From: Longimicrobium sp.
GTDB taxonomy: Bacteria; Gemmatimonadota; Gemmatimonadetes; Longimicrobiales; Longimicrobiaceae
Direction: 5' to 3'
DNA length: 64,000 bases
NCBI GenBank assembly: GCA_036389135.1
Contig: DASVQP010000117.1
Coordinates: 150,249-214,248 of the forward strand
Shown piece after piece: positions 16,793 through 25,638 of the stretch (position 1 is its first letter; every line of letters begins with the position of its first letter). A program made the translations under genes and the position numbers. The notes under the pieces were generated by a model. That model had not been told where the DNA came from. It ran no database searches and was given only the letters and a program-made list of their open reading frames with translations.

Positions 16793-17598
16793 GCACTCTC
16801 CTCTGGATCGTGGCGGGCGTGGCCGTCCTCGCGGGGGCGCTGCTGCTGGCTCGTGCGTGGGTCATGCGGGGCGGTTCGCGCGCCGTCGAGCACGTGCCGC
16901 CGCCGAGCCCCGCAATGCGGATGGTGAACCGCGCGGGTGCGACGGACGCGGTCACCGTGCGCTTGGACCGCGACGACCTCAGGTCGATCCGCGAAGAAAT
17001 CCGCGAGCTGCACGTGATCCGCGACGACATTCAGCGAGTCGCGGACCTGCTCCAGCAGGGCCTTTCCGGAGCGCTCGCGGCCGAGCAGCCGCGCGTGAGC
17101 CCGCCACGCCCGGAGGCGACGGGCGGACCGGCGCGCGACGCATACCGTAACCCGGTCCGGGACGCCGGGCGGGACCCGTCGCCCGTCTACGGCGCCGAAT
17201 GGCAGGATGATGCGCGCCACCTGGGTCTGCGCGCCGGGCGCGATGAGCTCACCTGGGGGAACGATCCCGCCCCCACTTCCTTCGATTCCGGCGTGACCGC
17301 GCCGGCCGCCGCGCCCCCCTATGAGCCCTCGTCCGCGGCGGTGCCTGTGGAGGCCAAGAACGACGCGGTAACTTCCAGCGAACGCTACCCGCCCGAAGCG
17401 TGGCTGGAGCGCAGGGCCGGAGTGGTCGAAGTGTGGTTGAACCCACGGGTGCCGCTCAGCGACGCCGCGCTGCAGCGCTGGAGCACCTTTTTCGACTGGG
17501 AGCGCCGTGATCCGGCTGCCAGGTACCAGGCCACGCGCCCGGCGACGGTGACGTCGTCCGGCAGCCTGGTGAGCAAGGGCGCCGCGAGGCCGCTATGA
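16789..17598 (+). CDS. Single-pass membrane protein with disordered linker (operon gene 5)
   Basis: A 269-residue protein beginning with one transmembrane helix (about 3-22, LLWIVAGVAVLAGALLLARAW). A short coiled-coil-like segment follows at about 60-100 (LRSIREEIRELHVIRDDIQRV), then a Pro/Ala/Gly-rich linker to about residue 195 and a small C-terminal domain (WLERRAGVVEVWLNPRVPL, WSTFFDWERR). No family is recognised. Both ends overlap neighbours by ATGA (16789 with the actin-like stop, 17595 with the stator start), so synthesis is tightly coupled. By analogy it could link the actin-like ATPase to the stator in the membrane (inference). Confidence 0.72.
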   Translation: MSTLLWIVAGVAVLAGALLLARAWVMRGGSRAVEHVPPPSPAMRMVNRAGATDAVTVRLDRDDLRSIREEIRELHVIRDDIQRVADLLQQGLSGALAAEQPRVSPPRPEATGGPARDAYRNPVRDAGRDPSPVYGAEWQDDARHLGLRAGRDELTWGNDPAPTSFDSGVTAPAAAPPYEPSSAAVPVEAKNDAVTSSERYPPEAWLERRAGVVEVWLNPRVPLSDAALQRWSTFFDWERRDPAARYQATRPATVTSSGSLVSKGAARPL

Positions 17599-19385
17599 CC
17601 GAGACGATCTCCGCCCCGCCTCCCGACACCACCGCCGCGCCACCGCTCCCCGCCGCGCCCAAGACGCTCGGGCGGCTGGCCCTGCCACCGCGCGGGAACC
17701 AGTCGGCCGCGGTGTACGCGCGGCTCGGCGCCATCTTCTACGTCGTCGCCAGCGCGACCCTCTTTCGCGCGCTGCTCGCGAGCGACGAGGGGTCCAGGAT
17801 GGCGGCGGTGCTCGAGCTGCTGGGTCTCGGCAAGGAGCCCAACTACGCCCTCACCGGCATGATCCTCCTGAGCTTCCTGCTGGTGCTGGCCGCCTGGCGG
17901 AGCGTGCGCCAGGACCGGGCCGAGATGGCCCACGAGGAAGAGGACGTGGAGTGGGTCAACCTGCACGGGCGCGAGGGGCTTGGGCTGGTGTTCGCCCCCG
18001 CGGCGCGGCGCGAATCGCTCTTCCGCGGCGGCGAGCGCGAGTACACCGCCGAGGCGGGCGGACAGGTGGAGACGCTGATCGACGACCGCGTGCGGCGCAT
18101 CCTGGAAAAGGCCCGCGACCCGTACCTCCGCGTCTCGCCCGACGAGCTGCGCGGGATCGCGGAGACGCGCACGGCACGGTATGGCGTGTTCGCCCGCTAT
18201 GCCTCGTCGCTCCTCCTCCTCCTGGCCGTGCTGGGCACATTCGCCGGCGTCAAGACGGCGCTCCCCGGGCTGATCGACGCGGTGTCGCAGACGGGCGGGG
18301 CGCAGCCGGGCGGCGCCGACATCGCCGCGCCGCTGCGCGCGGTGGCCGACGCCTTCGGCGGCAACGCCCTGGCGCTGGTGGGCGCCATCGCGGTGGGGCT
18401 GATGGCGCAGGGGCTGGCCACCGGGCGGCGGAACCTGCTGGAGCGGCTTGAGCTGGTGTCCACCGAGTTCCTGTACGGTGGCCTGCACGGCGGCGGGTCG
18501 GTCGATCCGCTCACCGAAGCCGTGCGCGAGCTGCGCGAGACCGCGTCATCCGTCCGCGATACGGGGCGCGCCATAGAGGGGCTCGAATCGGGGATGAACG
18601 GGCTGTCGGAGAGCTTCTACGAAGCGTTCGAGCGGCTGAACGAGCGGCTGGTGGAGCTGACCGCGCAGCAGGACGAGGCGCTGCACGAGAAGACCGGGAG
18701 CGAGCTGCGCGAGCTGCAGCGCCGCGTAGGCGACCTCGCCGGGACGGTGGAAGGTGTCGCCCGGGCCTACCACGGGATCGTGGACACGGTGGAGGAGCGC
18801 TCGCGCGCCTCGGAGCACGGCATCGAGTTGATGCGGCAGAGCGCCGTCACGCTGCACGAGGCGCTCGGCTCGCTGGGCGGGTACCAGGCCGGCGCCGAGC
18901 GCACGGCCGCCGGGGTCCAGCAGACGATCGCGGCGCTGCGGGACGGCAGCGAAGCCGTGGTCGCGCGCATGGAGGCCGTCGCCGAAGCGGTGGGCCGCGC
19001 GCAGCCCGCCATCGACACTGTCGAGCAGGTGCTGCAGCAGGTGGCCGAACGCGTCACCGGCGTGGACGAGCGCGCCGCCGCCTCGTGGGCCCAGGCGGCG
19101 GAGAGCGTCAACGGCCGCCTCTCCGCGGCCGCCGAAGCGCTGCGGGAGGCCGCCGCCCGCGCCGCGGAGCCCGCCCCGGTCGCGGCGTACCAGGGCGGCC
19201 AGCGCGACCCCGAGGTGAGCGCCCTGCTGCGCCGCATCGCCGCGGCCATGGAGGCGGAGCGGGGGCCCTCGCGGCAACACCTCGTGGCCGCGCAGGCCGC
19301 CGGCACCCTTGCCGCGCTGGCGCTGGGATATGGGCTGTACGTGGGCGTCCCGGCCCTGCTCCCGCTCCTCATCTTCTGGAGGTAG
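17595..19385 (+). CDS. MotA/TolQ/ExbB-like stator protein, ZorA-like, with long helical tail (operon gene 6)
   Basis: A 596-residue integral membrane protein. Helices lie at about 43-62 and 80-98, then the MotA/TolQ signature pair: LLLLLAVLGTFAGVKTALPGL (about 200-220), with the conserved GTFxG, and FGGNALALVGAIAVGLMAQGL (about 254-274). From about 300 to 560 it is a long coiled-coil region rich in Glu/Arg/Ala, as in the cytoplasmic tail of Zorya ZorA. Unlike ZorA as I know it, the tail ends in another hydrophobic stretch (LAALALGYGLYVGVPALLPLL). The partner OmpA/MotB-like protein is encoded 6 nt downstream. It is likely an ion-driven motor, here attached to cytoskeletal NTPases instead of the Zorya nuclease genes. 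Confidence 0.8.
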   Translation: MTETISAPPPDTTAAPPLPAAPKTLGRLALPPRGNQSAAVYARLGAIFYVVASATLFRALLASDEGSRMAAVLELLGLGKEPNYALTGMILLSFLLVLAAWRSVRQDRAEMAHEEEDVEWVNLHGREGLGLVFAPAARRESLFRGGEREYTAEAGGQVETLIDDRVRRILEKARDPYLRVSPDELRGIAETRTARYGVFARYASSLLLLLAVLGTFAGVKTALPGLIDAVSQTGGAQPGGADIAAPLRAVADAFGGNALALVGAIAVGLMAQGLATGRRNLLERLELVSTEFLYGGLHGGGSVDPLTEAVRELRETASSVRDTGRAIEGLESGMNGLSESFYEAFERLNERLVELTAQQDEALHEKTGSELRELQRRVGDLAGTVEGVARAYHGIVDTVEERSRASEHGIELMRQSAVTLHEALGSLGGYQAGAERTAAGVQQTIAALRDGSEAVVARMEAVAEAVGRAQPAIDTVEQVLQQVAERVTGVDERAAASWAQAAESVNGRLSAAAEALREAAARAAEPAPVAAYQGGQRDPEVSALLRRIAAAMEAERGPSRQHLVAAQAAGTLAALALGYGLYVGVPALLPLLIFWR

Positions 19386-19391
19386 TGGACG

Positions 19392-20054
19392 ATGCGCTAC
19401 GGCATGGGAGACGAGGAGGGCGACGGCGGCCCTTGGCCGGCGTTCGCGGACCTGCTGGCCGCCACCACCCTCCTCTTCCTGATCCTCTTTGCCGCGCTCG
19501 CGGTGCCGGCCATCCAGCGCGCGGGCCAGGCCGATGCACAGGCGTCGAACCTGGCGCGCATCGAAGCGGCGCTCGCCGGGGCCGCGGACCGGCGCGTTGC
19601 CGTGCAGCGCGTGGGAGACTACGTGCTGGTGCGCATCGCCGAGGAGGCCACCTTCCCCCGCAATGAGTACGCGCTCGCCCGCCTCAAGCCCGAGGGACGG
19701 GCGATCCTGCACGACTTCGGGCGCTTCCTGCACGGCGGGCTGGTGAACGAGATCGACCAGGTGCAGGTGGTCGGCCACACCAGCAGCGAGGGGAGCGACG
19801 AGCGGAACTGGGAGCTGAGCGCGGCGCGCGCGGCGACCGTGGCGCTCTTTCTGATCGACAGCGCCGGCGTCCCCGCCTGCCGCGTGTCGGCGCTGGGGCG
19901 CAGCCACTACTACCCGGTGCGCCCCGACCGCGCCCGCGCCGGCGCCGACGCAGACCCCGCGGACCGCCGAATCGAGCTGGAGATCCGCCCGCAGCTTCCC
20001 GGCGACAGCGTGCAGCGCCGCCGTCGCGACGCCTGTGTGGAGATCCGCCGGTGA
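19392..20054 (+). CDS. MotB/OmpA-like stator partner, ZorB-like (operon gene 7)
   Basis: A 220-residue protein with the MotB plan. One N-terminal transmembrane helix (about 17-42, FADLLAATTLLFLILFAALAV) carries Asp20, the position expected for the ion-carrying Asp. A C-terminal OmpA-like peptidoglycan-binding domain (about 80-205) has VVGHTSSEGS, NWELSAARAATVALFL and DRRIELEIRP, matching the family's GHTxxxG, N-x-x-LS-x-x-RA and xRRIEL motifs. The ATG at 19392 has GGAGG 9 nt upstream, and the stop overlaps the next start (GTGA). It pairs with the MotA-like protein of 17595-19385 as an ion-driven unit anchored to the cell wall. Confidence 0.85.
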   Translation: MRYGMGDEEGDGGPWPAFADLLAATTLLFLILFAALAVPAIQRAGQADAQASNLARIEAALAGAADRRVAVQRVGDYVLVRIAEEATFPRNEYALARLKPEGRAILHDFGRFLHGGLVNEIDQVQVVGHTSSEGSDERNWELSAARAATVALFLIDSAGVPACRVSALGRSHYYPVRPDRARAGADADPADRRIELEIRPQLPGDSVQRRRRDACVEIRR

Positions 20055-22120
20055 CCACCGCCGCTGCCCTGCGCGGCCGCCTCGACGTGTCCGACGAGGC
20101 ACGCCGGCACCTGGTCCGCGTGGAGACCGAGGCCCGCGAGCTCCTGGCCGTGCTCGGCGCGCGCAGCGGCGAGGACCCTGCCCTCGCCGCATCCGCCGCT
20201 GGCCTCACGGACTTCCTCGACGGCGCCAGGAGCCCCCTGCGGCGCGCCCTCACGCGGCGGGGCACCGAGCTCGCCGCGGGCGGGCTGGCGCGCAGGTCGC
20301 TCGACCACACCTGGAACGCGGTCCGTGGCCGCGCCGCCCGCGCCATCGAGCGCCACGACTCGGCGGCGGAGCTCGACCGCGTGCTGCGCCGCCTGCGCGA
20401 GCGGTTCGCCGAGCGCCTTCCATGGCACCTGGCGCGCGCGCTGGAAGCGGCCGGCGTGGATCAGGGCGGACTCCGCAACCGCGAAACCGCGTGGCTGCGG
20501 GCTCGCCAGGCGCGGCTGGAGCGGGTGGAACAGGACCTCGCCGCGGCCGAGCGCCGGCTTCCCACGCACGTGAACGAGCCGCTGGAGGTGAAGCGCTGGC
20601 CCGAAGCCGTGTCGCGCGCGGAGCTCGCTGCCGCGGTGGAGGAGGCCGGCCGTGCGGCATCACAGGGTTGGCCCGAGACGCTGCGCACCCTTTCCGCGCG
20701 GCACCTGGAGCGCCTGCGCGGCCACTCGGGAGCGGGACGCCCGGCCCCCGCGCTCGACGAGATGGCCGCGCGCGAGTCGGTGGCCCTGGTGGACGCGGGC
20801 CTCGCGCCGGACGCCGCCGACCTCGACGCGTGGGGCGTCCTGCTCCGCCACGCATCGCGCAACCGGGCTCCCTCCCCCGCCCCGCCGCCGCCGACGGAGA
20901 CTCGCAACGCGGCGCCCGCATCCACCCTGTACGTCGTGCCGCTCTTCGGCCCCTACGTCCTCATCCGCATGGGCGACGGGTGGCCCGTGCAGGTGCGGGG
21001 GCGCGGCGTGCGCTGCGGCGGGCGGGCCGAATGCGTGGCCGCCATCCCTCCCGGCGCCGATGCGGTGACCCTGCACCCCGATGCCTGGGCGGGCCCTCTC
21101 TTCGACCTGCCCGCCGGCGCGGGGGGTCACTGGCTGGAAACCACCACCCCGGCCGTCGTCGTCCCCTTCGCCCGCATCGCCGCCGACCGCTGGGTGGCCG
21201 AAGTGGTGTTACGCGGCGCCCTGCGTGTGGGAACCTCTCCCGCCTGGGAACGCCTGCCGCGCCACAAGCGGGCCTCGCTCCGCATCCTCGCCCCCGCCGC
21301 CACCGCCGCATCCGACGCGGTGCTCGCGGCCGGAAAGCCGGTCCGCACCGACAAGGCCTTCGGCTGGGAGACGCGGGTCGTTCCGCTCCCCCTGAGCGAC
21401 CTGACGCACGGCTGGCTGCGCACCGCCTCCACCGAAGCCGGAGAGAGCGCCGTGCGGCACGAGCACGCCTTCTTCCGCGCGCTGGAAACCCGCACCACGG
21501 GCCGTTCGCCGCGCTGCCTCGGTCGCCCCGCGAAAGGCTCGGGCTATCTCTACGCGCCGCCGACAGCCCTCCCCCTCGCGTCCTCCGCCCCGCTTCGGGC
21601 CTGGCGCGACCAGCATCCCCGCGCGCTGGTGGCCGCAGCCGCGCGGCTCTGGCGCGATCTCTCGGCGTTCGATCTCGGCCTGGGTCTGTACCACCCCGCC
21701 ACCATCGGCTATCGCGTGGCCGAACCCGGCGCGCTGCACGCGGTCGCGCTGGCCGCCCCCCTGGGCACGCTGCTCGGAAGGCCGTACCGCGTCGCGCCGC
21801 CCAACATCCTCCCTCTGGACCGCCTGGGCCGCGTCCCGCCGCATCCGTCCCACACCTCTGAAACGCCCGCCTACCGCGAAACCGAGGCGGCACTGTTCGC
21901 GGTGTACGCCCTGGACCTGCTCGCCGAGGGGCCGATGCAAGGCGCGCCGCAGGAGTGGGACGACTTCGTCGCCTGGCTCGCGGCCCCGCAGCGGAACTTT
22001 CGGGAGCCGGAGATAGCAGCCGGACTCGTCCAGGGACTCGCCGAGGGATCGGCGGACAACCTGGTGTTGCGGGTCGGGGCGCTGGCCGAGGAGAGTGCAG
22101 TTCAGGCCGAACCCGGGTAG
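20051..22120 (+). CDS. Operon gene 8: unknown protein with kinase-like, apparently inactive C-terminal region
   Basis: 689 residues, GTG start overlapping the previous stop (GTGA). The first 270 residues are helical and Arg/Glu/Ala-rich (LDHTWNAVRGRAARAIERHD, LERVEQDLAAAERRL). A Pro-rich linker comes at about 275-290 and a beta-rich module (TLYVVPLFGPYVLIRMGDGW) at about 295-315. The last 300 residues follow kinase spacing: HEHAFFRALE like a helix C, LFDLPLGLGLYHPATIGYRV-like text at the catalytic-loop position (seen as DLGLGLYHPATIGY), and ETEAALFAVYALDLLAEGPM like the F-helix region. The HxD and DFG motifs are missing, so it would be a pseudokinase. This is an impression from motif order only, so the function is unassigned. 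Confidence 0.65.
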   Translation: MTTAAALRGRLDVSDEARRHLVRVETEARELLAVLGARSGEDPALAASAAGLTDFLDGARSPLRRALTRRGTELAAGGLARRSLDHTWNAVRGRAARAIERHDSAAELDRVLRRLRERFAERLPWHLARALEAAGVDQGGLRNRETAWLRARQARLERVEQDLAAAERRLPTHVNEPLEVKRWPEAVSRAELAAAVEEAGRAASQGWPETLRTLSARHLERLRGHSGAGRPAPALDEMAARESVALVDAGLAPDAADLDAWGVLLRHASRNRAPSPAPPPPTETRNAAPASTLYVVPLFGPYVLIRMGDGWPVQVRGRGVRCGGRAECVAAIPPGADAVTLHPDAWAGPLFDLPAGAGGHWLETTTPAVVVPFARIAADRWVAEVVLRGALRVGTSPAWERLPRHKRASLRILAPAATAASDAVLAAGKPVRTDKAFGWETRVVPLPLSDLTHGWLRTASTEAGESAVRHEHAFFRALETRTTGRSPRCLGRPAKGSGYLYAPPTALPLASSAPLRAWRDQHPRALVAAAARLWRDLSAFDLGLGLYHPATIGYRVAEPGALHAVALAAPLGTLLGRPYRVAPPNILPLDRLGRVPPHPSHTSETPAYRETEAALFAVYALDLLAEGPMQGAPQEWDDFVAWLAAPQRNFREPEIAAGLVQGLAEGSADNLVLRVGALAEESAVQAEPG

Positions 22121-22433
22121 GTCAGGAGGAGCTTGGCGCTTAATGATGATTCGCAAGAACCTGGCGGCCATCGCGTCGTGCGCCGCGTGGCGATCCTCTA
22201 CCCCCGGCCCGGCCGTGCGCTACGCCGGCGGGATCGAGGCGATCTCCGCCGTCCCCGGTGGCGACGCGGCGCTCCAGGCCAGGCTGCGCGCCATCCTGTG
22301 CCGGGCGCTGCGAAGCAGGCCTTCCTGCGCGTAGCACAGCCACCGTGCTGCCGGATGAGGCGAACGGCGGCGGCGTGTCACCTCGGATGCGCATCAGGGG
22401 GCTCGGTCCCCTGGATGCGTGCTTCCGCGCGGG
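22121..22433. other. Interval between convergent operons, no supported gene
   Basis: A 63-codon ORF (22143-22334, plus) has AGGAGG 14 nt upstream, but its sequence shows no family and no clear coding signature. Short ORFs in other frames also look like chance open frames in GC-rich DNA. Nothing else is recognised. Confidence 0.4.
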
Positions 22434-24140
22434 TCAGCCAGCCACGTCCCCTGCCGGGTGGCAGACGAGGAGCTGGCAGAGCCCCGGCGCGTCCCCCGGG
22501 ACATCGGCCCGCAGCCCGGCGCTCGCAAAGAGTGCGGTGAACTCCGCGAAGGTCCGTTCCCTCCCCCCGGTGACCGCCAGGAGGTGGAGCCCGCACAGCC
22601 CGCCGTAGTGCGTGTCATTGTCGCGCAGCATCTCGACCACGACGATCCGGCCGCCGGGACGCAGCGCCGCCCGGCCCCGCTCCAGGATCTTCGCCGCCGC
22701 CCCGTCGTCCCAGTCGTGAAGCACCCGCGCGAGCACCACCACGTCGGCCCGCACCGGCCAGGGTTCCCACAGGTCCGCGCCGACCGCGGCCATGCGAGAG
22801 CCTCGCGGCACCTGCCGGACCACCAGGGGCAGGTCGAGGGCCACCACGCGTGCATCGGGCCAGTGGGCGGCGATCAGCTCCGCCAGCGCGCCCGAGCCGC
22901 CCCCCGCGTCGAGCACGACCTCACCGGGGCGGATCGGCAGCCGTCCCACGAGCGGCGCGTAGTCGTGCAGAGCGTAGCTCCGCAGCATCCGGTGGTGCGA
23001 CACGCGCCGCTCCGCATCCGCGGCTACCTCACGAAACACGTCTGGCGGGCGCCACCGCTCTTCCCGCAGTGCAACCGGCAGCGCGCTCCACCGCTCCCGC
23101 AGCGGTCCGGCGTACTCCAACGCGGCGCATGCCAGCGAGAGGGGATGGTCCGTGCGCAGTAGCTCCCCGCGCGCGGTCGCTTCCCACCGCCCGTTGTCCG
23201 CAAGGCGCACTACGCCCATCTCACCCAGCGCATGCAGCAGCCGCCGCGCGCCCTCGACGGAAAGGCCTCGCGCGGCGCCGAGCTCCTCGGCCGTGGCGGG
23301 AAGGCTGTCGGGAACCTGAAGCTGCACCGCCGCCGCAAGCGTCTCCGTCCGCCAGAACCCGACCAGGTCGGAGGAGAGCGCCTGGAACTCGCTGCGAAAA
23401 GGCGCGCGCAGCTCCATGGCCGTCCGTCCTGCCTCGTCGATCACCTCCAGCGCCCCGTCGCGCCGCTCCACCCGCGCCTGCCCGTTGTAGAACGGCTCCG
23501 CCGCCGCGAACCGGCGCTCGTACAAGGGAACGCCGCACCGGTCCACGTGGGTCCAACCCGCCCGATCGCGCGCGGGGGCGACGCCCTTGTGGAAGACGCC
23601 GAGATCCAGGAACCACACGTCGTGAAGCGGGTTGCCGTCGCGGTCCACGTGCGTGGAGCGGCCGTCATCCCCCTGCACCACGGCGGCGCTCTCGCGGAAG
23701 TCGCCCGCGTACCGCCAGCGCCGCGCGTATGCCGGCCGTCCAGCCGGGTCCAGGTGGAAATATCGCCCGCCCACCTCGCGCACGGTGCAGCGCTCTCCCT
23801 GGAAGTTGCCGCACCAGGCGTATCGCTCGGGATAGAGCGGCGTGCCATCCACGCGCACGTGGTGCCAGCCACCGGCCGCGACGACAGCCGCCCGCGCTTC
23901 GTAGAACCCGAAGGTGCGCAGAAAGCGGGGCGCGTACGCCGGCGCTCCGCCGGGCGTGATGTGCCACGCCACCCCCTGGCGCCGCACCGGGGCGAGTCCA
24001 GGGTCGTGGAACGGCAGCACCTCGTCAAAGCGGTCCGCGTAGCACGGGGCACCGCCACACAGGTGGTGGGTGCCTTCCACCGCCACGCGCGTGGCACGCC
24101 AGTCCACGACGGCGGACCGGGTATGCGAGGCGTTTCTCAT
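22434..24140 (-). CDS. WG-repeat protein fused to a SAM-dependent O-methyltransferase
   Basis: 568 residues in two parts. Residues 1-235 hold five to six WG/KWG-type repeats of about 35 residues (pattern GxxHHVRxDGxPLYPERYxxxGxF). Residues 250-568 are a plant-type O-methyltransferase: a winged-helix dimerisation part (LPATAEELGAARGLSVEGARR), SAM motif VVLDAGGGSGALAELI and VLARVLHDWDDGAAAKIL with the usual HDWDD, then GGRIVVVEMLRDN. The start at 24140 is set by GGAG five nt upstream. It is the last gene of a four-gene minus-strand operon. The substrate is unknown; the WG repeats may bind a partner or substrate. Confidence 0.82.
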   Translation of the reverse strand: MRNASHTRSAVVDWRATRVAVEGTHHLCGGAPCYADRFDEVLPFHDPGLAPVRRQGVAWHITPGGAPAYAPRFLRTFGFYEARAAVVAAGGWHHVRVDGTPLYPERYAWCGNFQGERCTVREVGGRYFHLDPAGRPAYARRWRYAGDFRESAAVVQGDDGRSTHVDRDGNPLHDVWFLDLGVFHKGVAPARDRAGWTHVDRCGVPLYERRFAAAEPFYNGQARVERRDGALEVIDEAGRTAMELRAPFRSEFQALSSDLVGFWRTETLAAAVQLQVPDSLPATAEELGAARGLSVEGARRLLHALGEMGVVRLADNGRWEATARGELLRTDHPLSLACAALEYAGPLRERWSALPVALREERWRPPDVFREVAADAERRVSHHRMLRSYALHDYAPLVGRLPIRPGEVVLDAGGGSGALAELIAAHWPDARVVALDLPLVVRQVPRGSRMAAVGADLWEPWPVRADVVVLARVLHDWDDGAAAKILERGRAALRPGGRIVVVEMLRDNDTHYGGLCGLHLLAVTGGRERTFAEFTALFASAGLRADVPGDAPGLCQLLVCHPAGDVAG

Positions 24141-24183
24141 CTTATCTCCAACCTGGAAACGTTCCGCACTCCCGAGGCAGCCC

Positions 24184-25638
24184 TCACTGTTCGGCAGGGG
24201 ATGTGGACGGGATGAGCCGGGCGCGCAGCGACTGCATCTCCGGCGCGGTCACGCCCATCTCCCGCAGCAGCGCGCCTGCGCCGCCTGCCCTGTCCAGCTC
24301 GGATAGCAGCGCTTCCATCACCACCGCGCGAGTTCCCATTCGCGAGGCGAGATAGTCGCGGACGATCGCTTCGCGAGGGAGATCCAGCGCCGCCTGCAGA
24401 AGGGCGCAAACCCAGCCGGTCCGATCCCTACCCACGTGGCAATGGACCACGACGGCACCGTGCGCCGAACCCACGATTTCCACGATCCGCCGCACCTCCG
24501 CCGCGGATTCACGAATGCGCTCCACGAACGCGGCGTTCGGCAGCTCGTCCGCGGAAGGAGCGGGAACAGGGGCGTGATGCACCTGCACCCGGCCGCGATC
24601 GCCGTCAGTGTACGGCATCCGCTCGCATTCGTCCGCGTTGCGCAGATCGATCACGTCAGTCACGCCCCCGTCGCCAAACCAGCGGCCCAGCTCGTCGCGG
24701 CCGCTCCACCGGGCCAGCGCGGACGCACGGATCAGGCGTCCCGGAACCACGCGCCCGGGAAATGAGAGCGCGACGTCACGGACGTTGAAGAACAGGTCGC
24801 GCCGCTGCACGCTCTCCAGGAGCTCCCGCAGGGTCGCGGCGTCGCGGTGTACGTCCAGCGTCTCGCGAGCCTCCTTCACCGCGGCCAGAAAGCGATCCGC
24901 CAGCGCCGTTTTCCGGTTCAGCGCCTCGGGCAGATAGAGCGTGCCCGCCAGGGCGCGGTACTCCAGCTGCTCGGCCACCGGCATGAGCCCGGCCATCAGG
25001 TTGCGGGGGAGGTAGAGGTGCCGGACTCCGCCACGTGTCAGCTGCACCACGCGCATCAGCCGGCCCAGGGCGAGGTTGTAGTGGAAGTAGAAGGCATACG
25101 CATCGCTGCGGGCGTGCGCGGACGAGCACTGGTCGAACGCCACCACGAACTTGTCGATTTCACGTTCGGCGCGTGCTCGCCGGGCAGCGGCATCCAGCGG
25201 GTCGTGCTCGGCGGCCGCCCGCAGGAGCAGCGACCGCACCTCCTCGTCGTCCTCGTTAAGCGGCCAGGCGGCGGTGAGCCGTGGCGCGGGGACGTCCACC
25301 GCGTCCGCCAGCCACGCCAGCTCCGCCGGCTGGTGGCCGAACACGACGTCGATGCGCGTGGGAGCCGCGCCGGTCCAGACCGCGATCCGGCGTTCGTCGG
25401 GGAGAAGGCAGCCGTGCCGCGGCGCGTGTCCAGCCGCCTCCAGCGCCCCCGTCAGCGCTTCCGCGAGAGCCGCCGGATCGCAGTCGGGTTCCAGGAGCAG
25501 CGCCAGGTCGAGGTCGCTTTCCGGCCACACCTGGCCATTTCCGAACCCGCCGTACCAGAATCCCGCTTGGATGCCCGAATGCGCGGACGCCCACTCCACG
25601 ATGGTGCGGGCGACGGAATGCAGGTGTGTGGCCGTCAT
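24184..25638 (-). CDS. Nucleotidyltransferase fused to a tyrosine/dual-specificity phosphatase
   Basis: A 484-residue fusion. The N-terminal part (1-250) has a nucleotidyltransferase site, YGGFGNGQVWPESDLDLAL (GGxGxG then SDLDLxL), and a helical region like aminoglycoside/MNT-type enzymes. The C-terminal part (280-484) is a Tyr_phosphatase3-like domain: LIRASALARW, VTDVIDLRNADE and the catalytic P-loop HCHVGRDRTG (C-x5-R). The ATG at 25638 overlaps the stop of the gene before it (ATGA); the eight extra upstream codons are not needed. Fusion of a transferase and a phosphatase suggests one metabolite or protein carrying nucleotidyl and phosphate groups. It belongs to the glycosyltransferase-radical SAM operon. 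Confidence 0.82.
   Translation of the reverse strand: MTATHLHSVARTIVEWASAHSGIQAGFWYGGFGNGQVWPESDLDLALLLEPDCDPAALAEALTGALEAAGHAPRHGCLLPDERRIAVWTGAAPTRIDVVFGHQPAELAWLADAVDVPAPRLTAAWPLNEDDEEVRSLLLRAAAEHDPLDAAARRARAEREIDKFVVAFDQCSSAHARSDAYAFYFHYNLALGRLMRVVQLTRGGVRHLYLPRNLMAGLMPVAEQLEYRALAGTLYLPEALNRKTALADRFLAAVKEARETLDVHRDAATLRELLESVQRRDLFFNVRDVALSFPGRVVPGRLIRASALARWSGRDELGRWFGDGGVTDVIDLRNADECERMPYTDGDRGRVQVHHAPVPAPSADELPNAAFVERIRESAAEVRRIVEIVGSAHGAVVVHCHVGRDRTGWVCALLQAALDLPREAIVRDYLASRMGTRAVVMEALLSELDRAGGAGALLREMGVTAPEMQSLRARLIPSTSPAEQ

Noticed and set aside
22143..22334. Small gene after the cytoskeleton/motor operon
   Set aside because: A ribosome-binding-site-like AGGAGG is too far (14 nt) and the translation lacks any coding signature.
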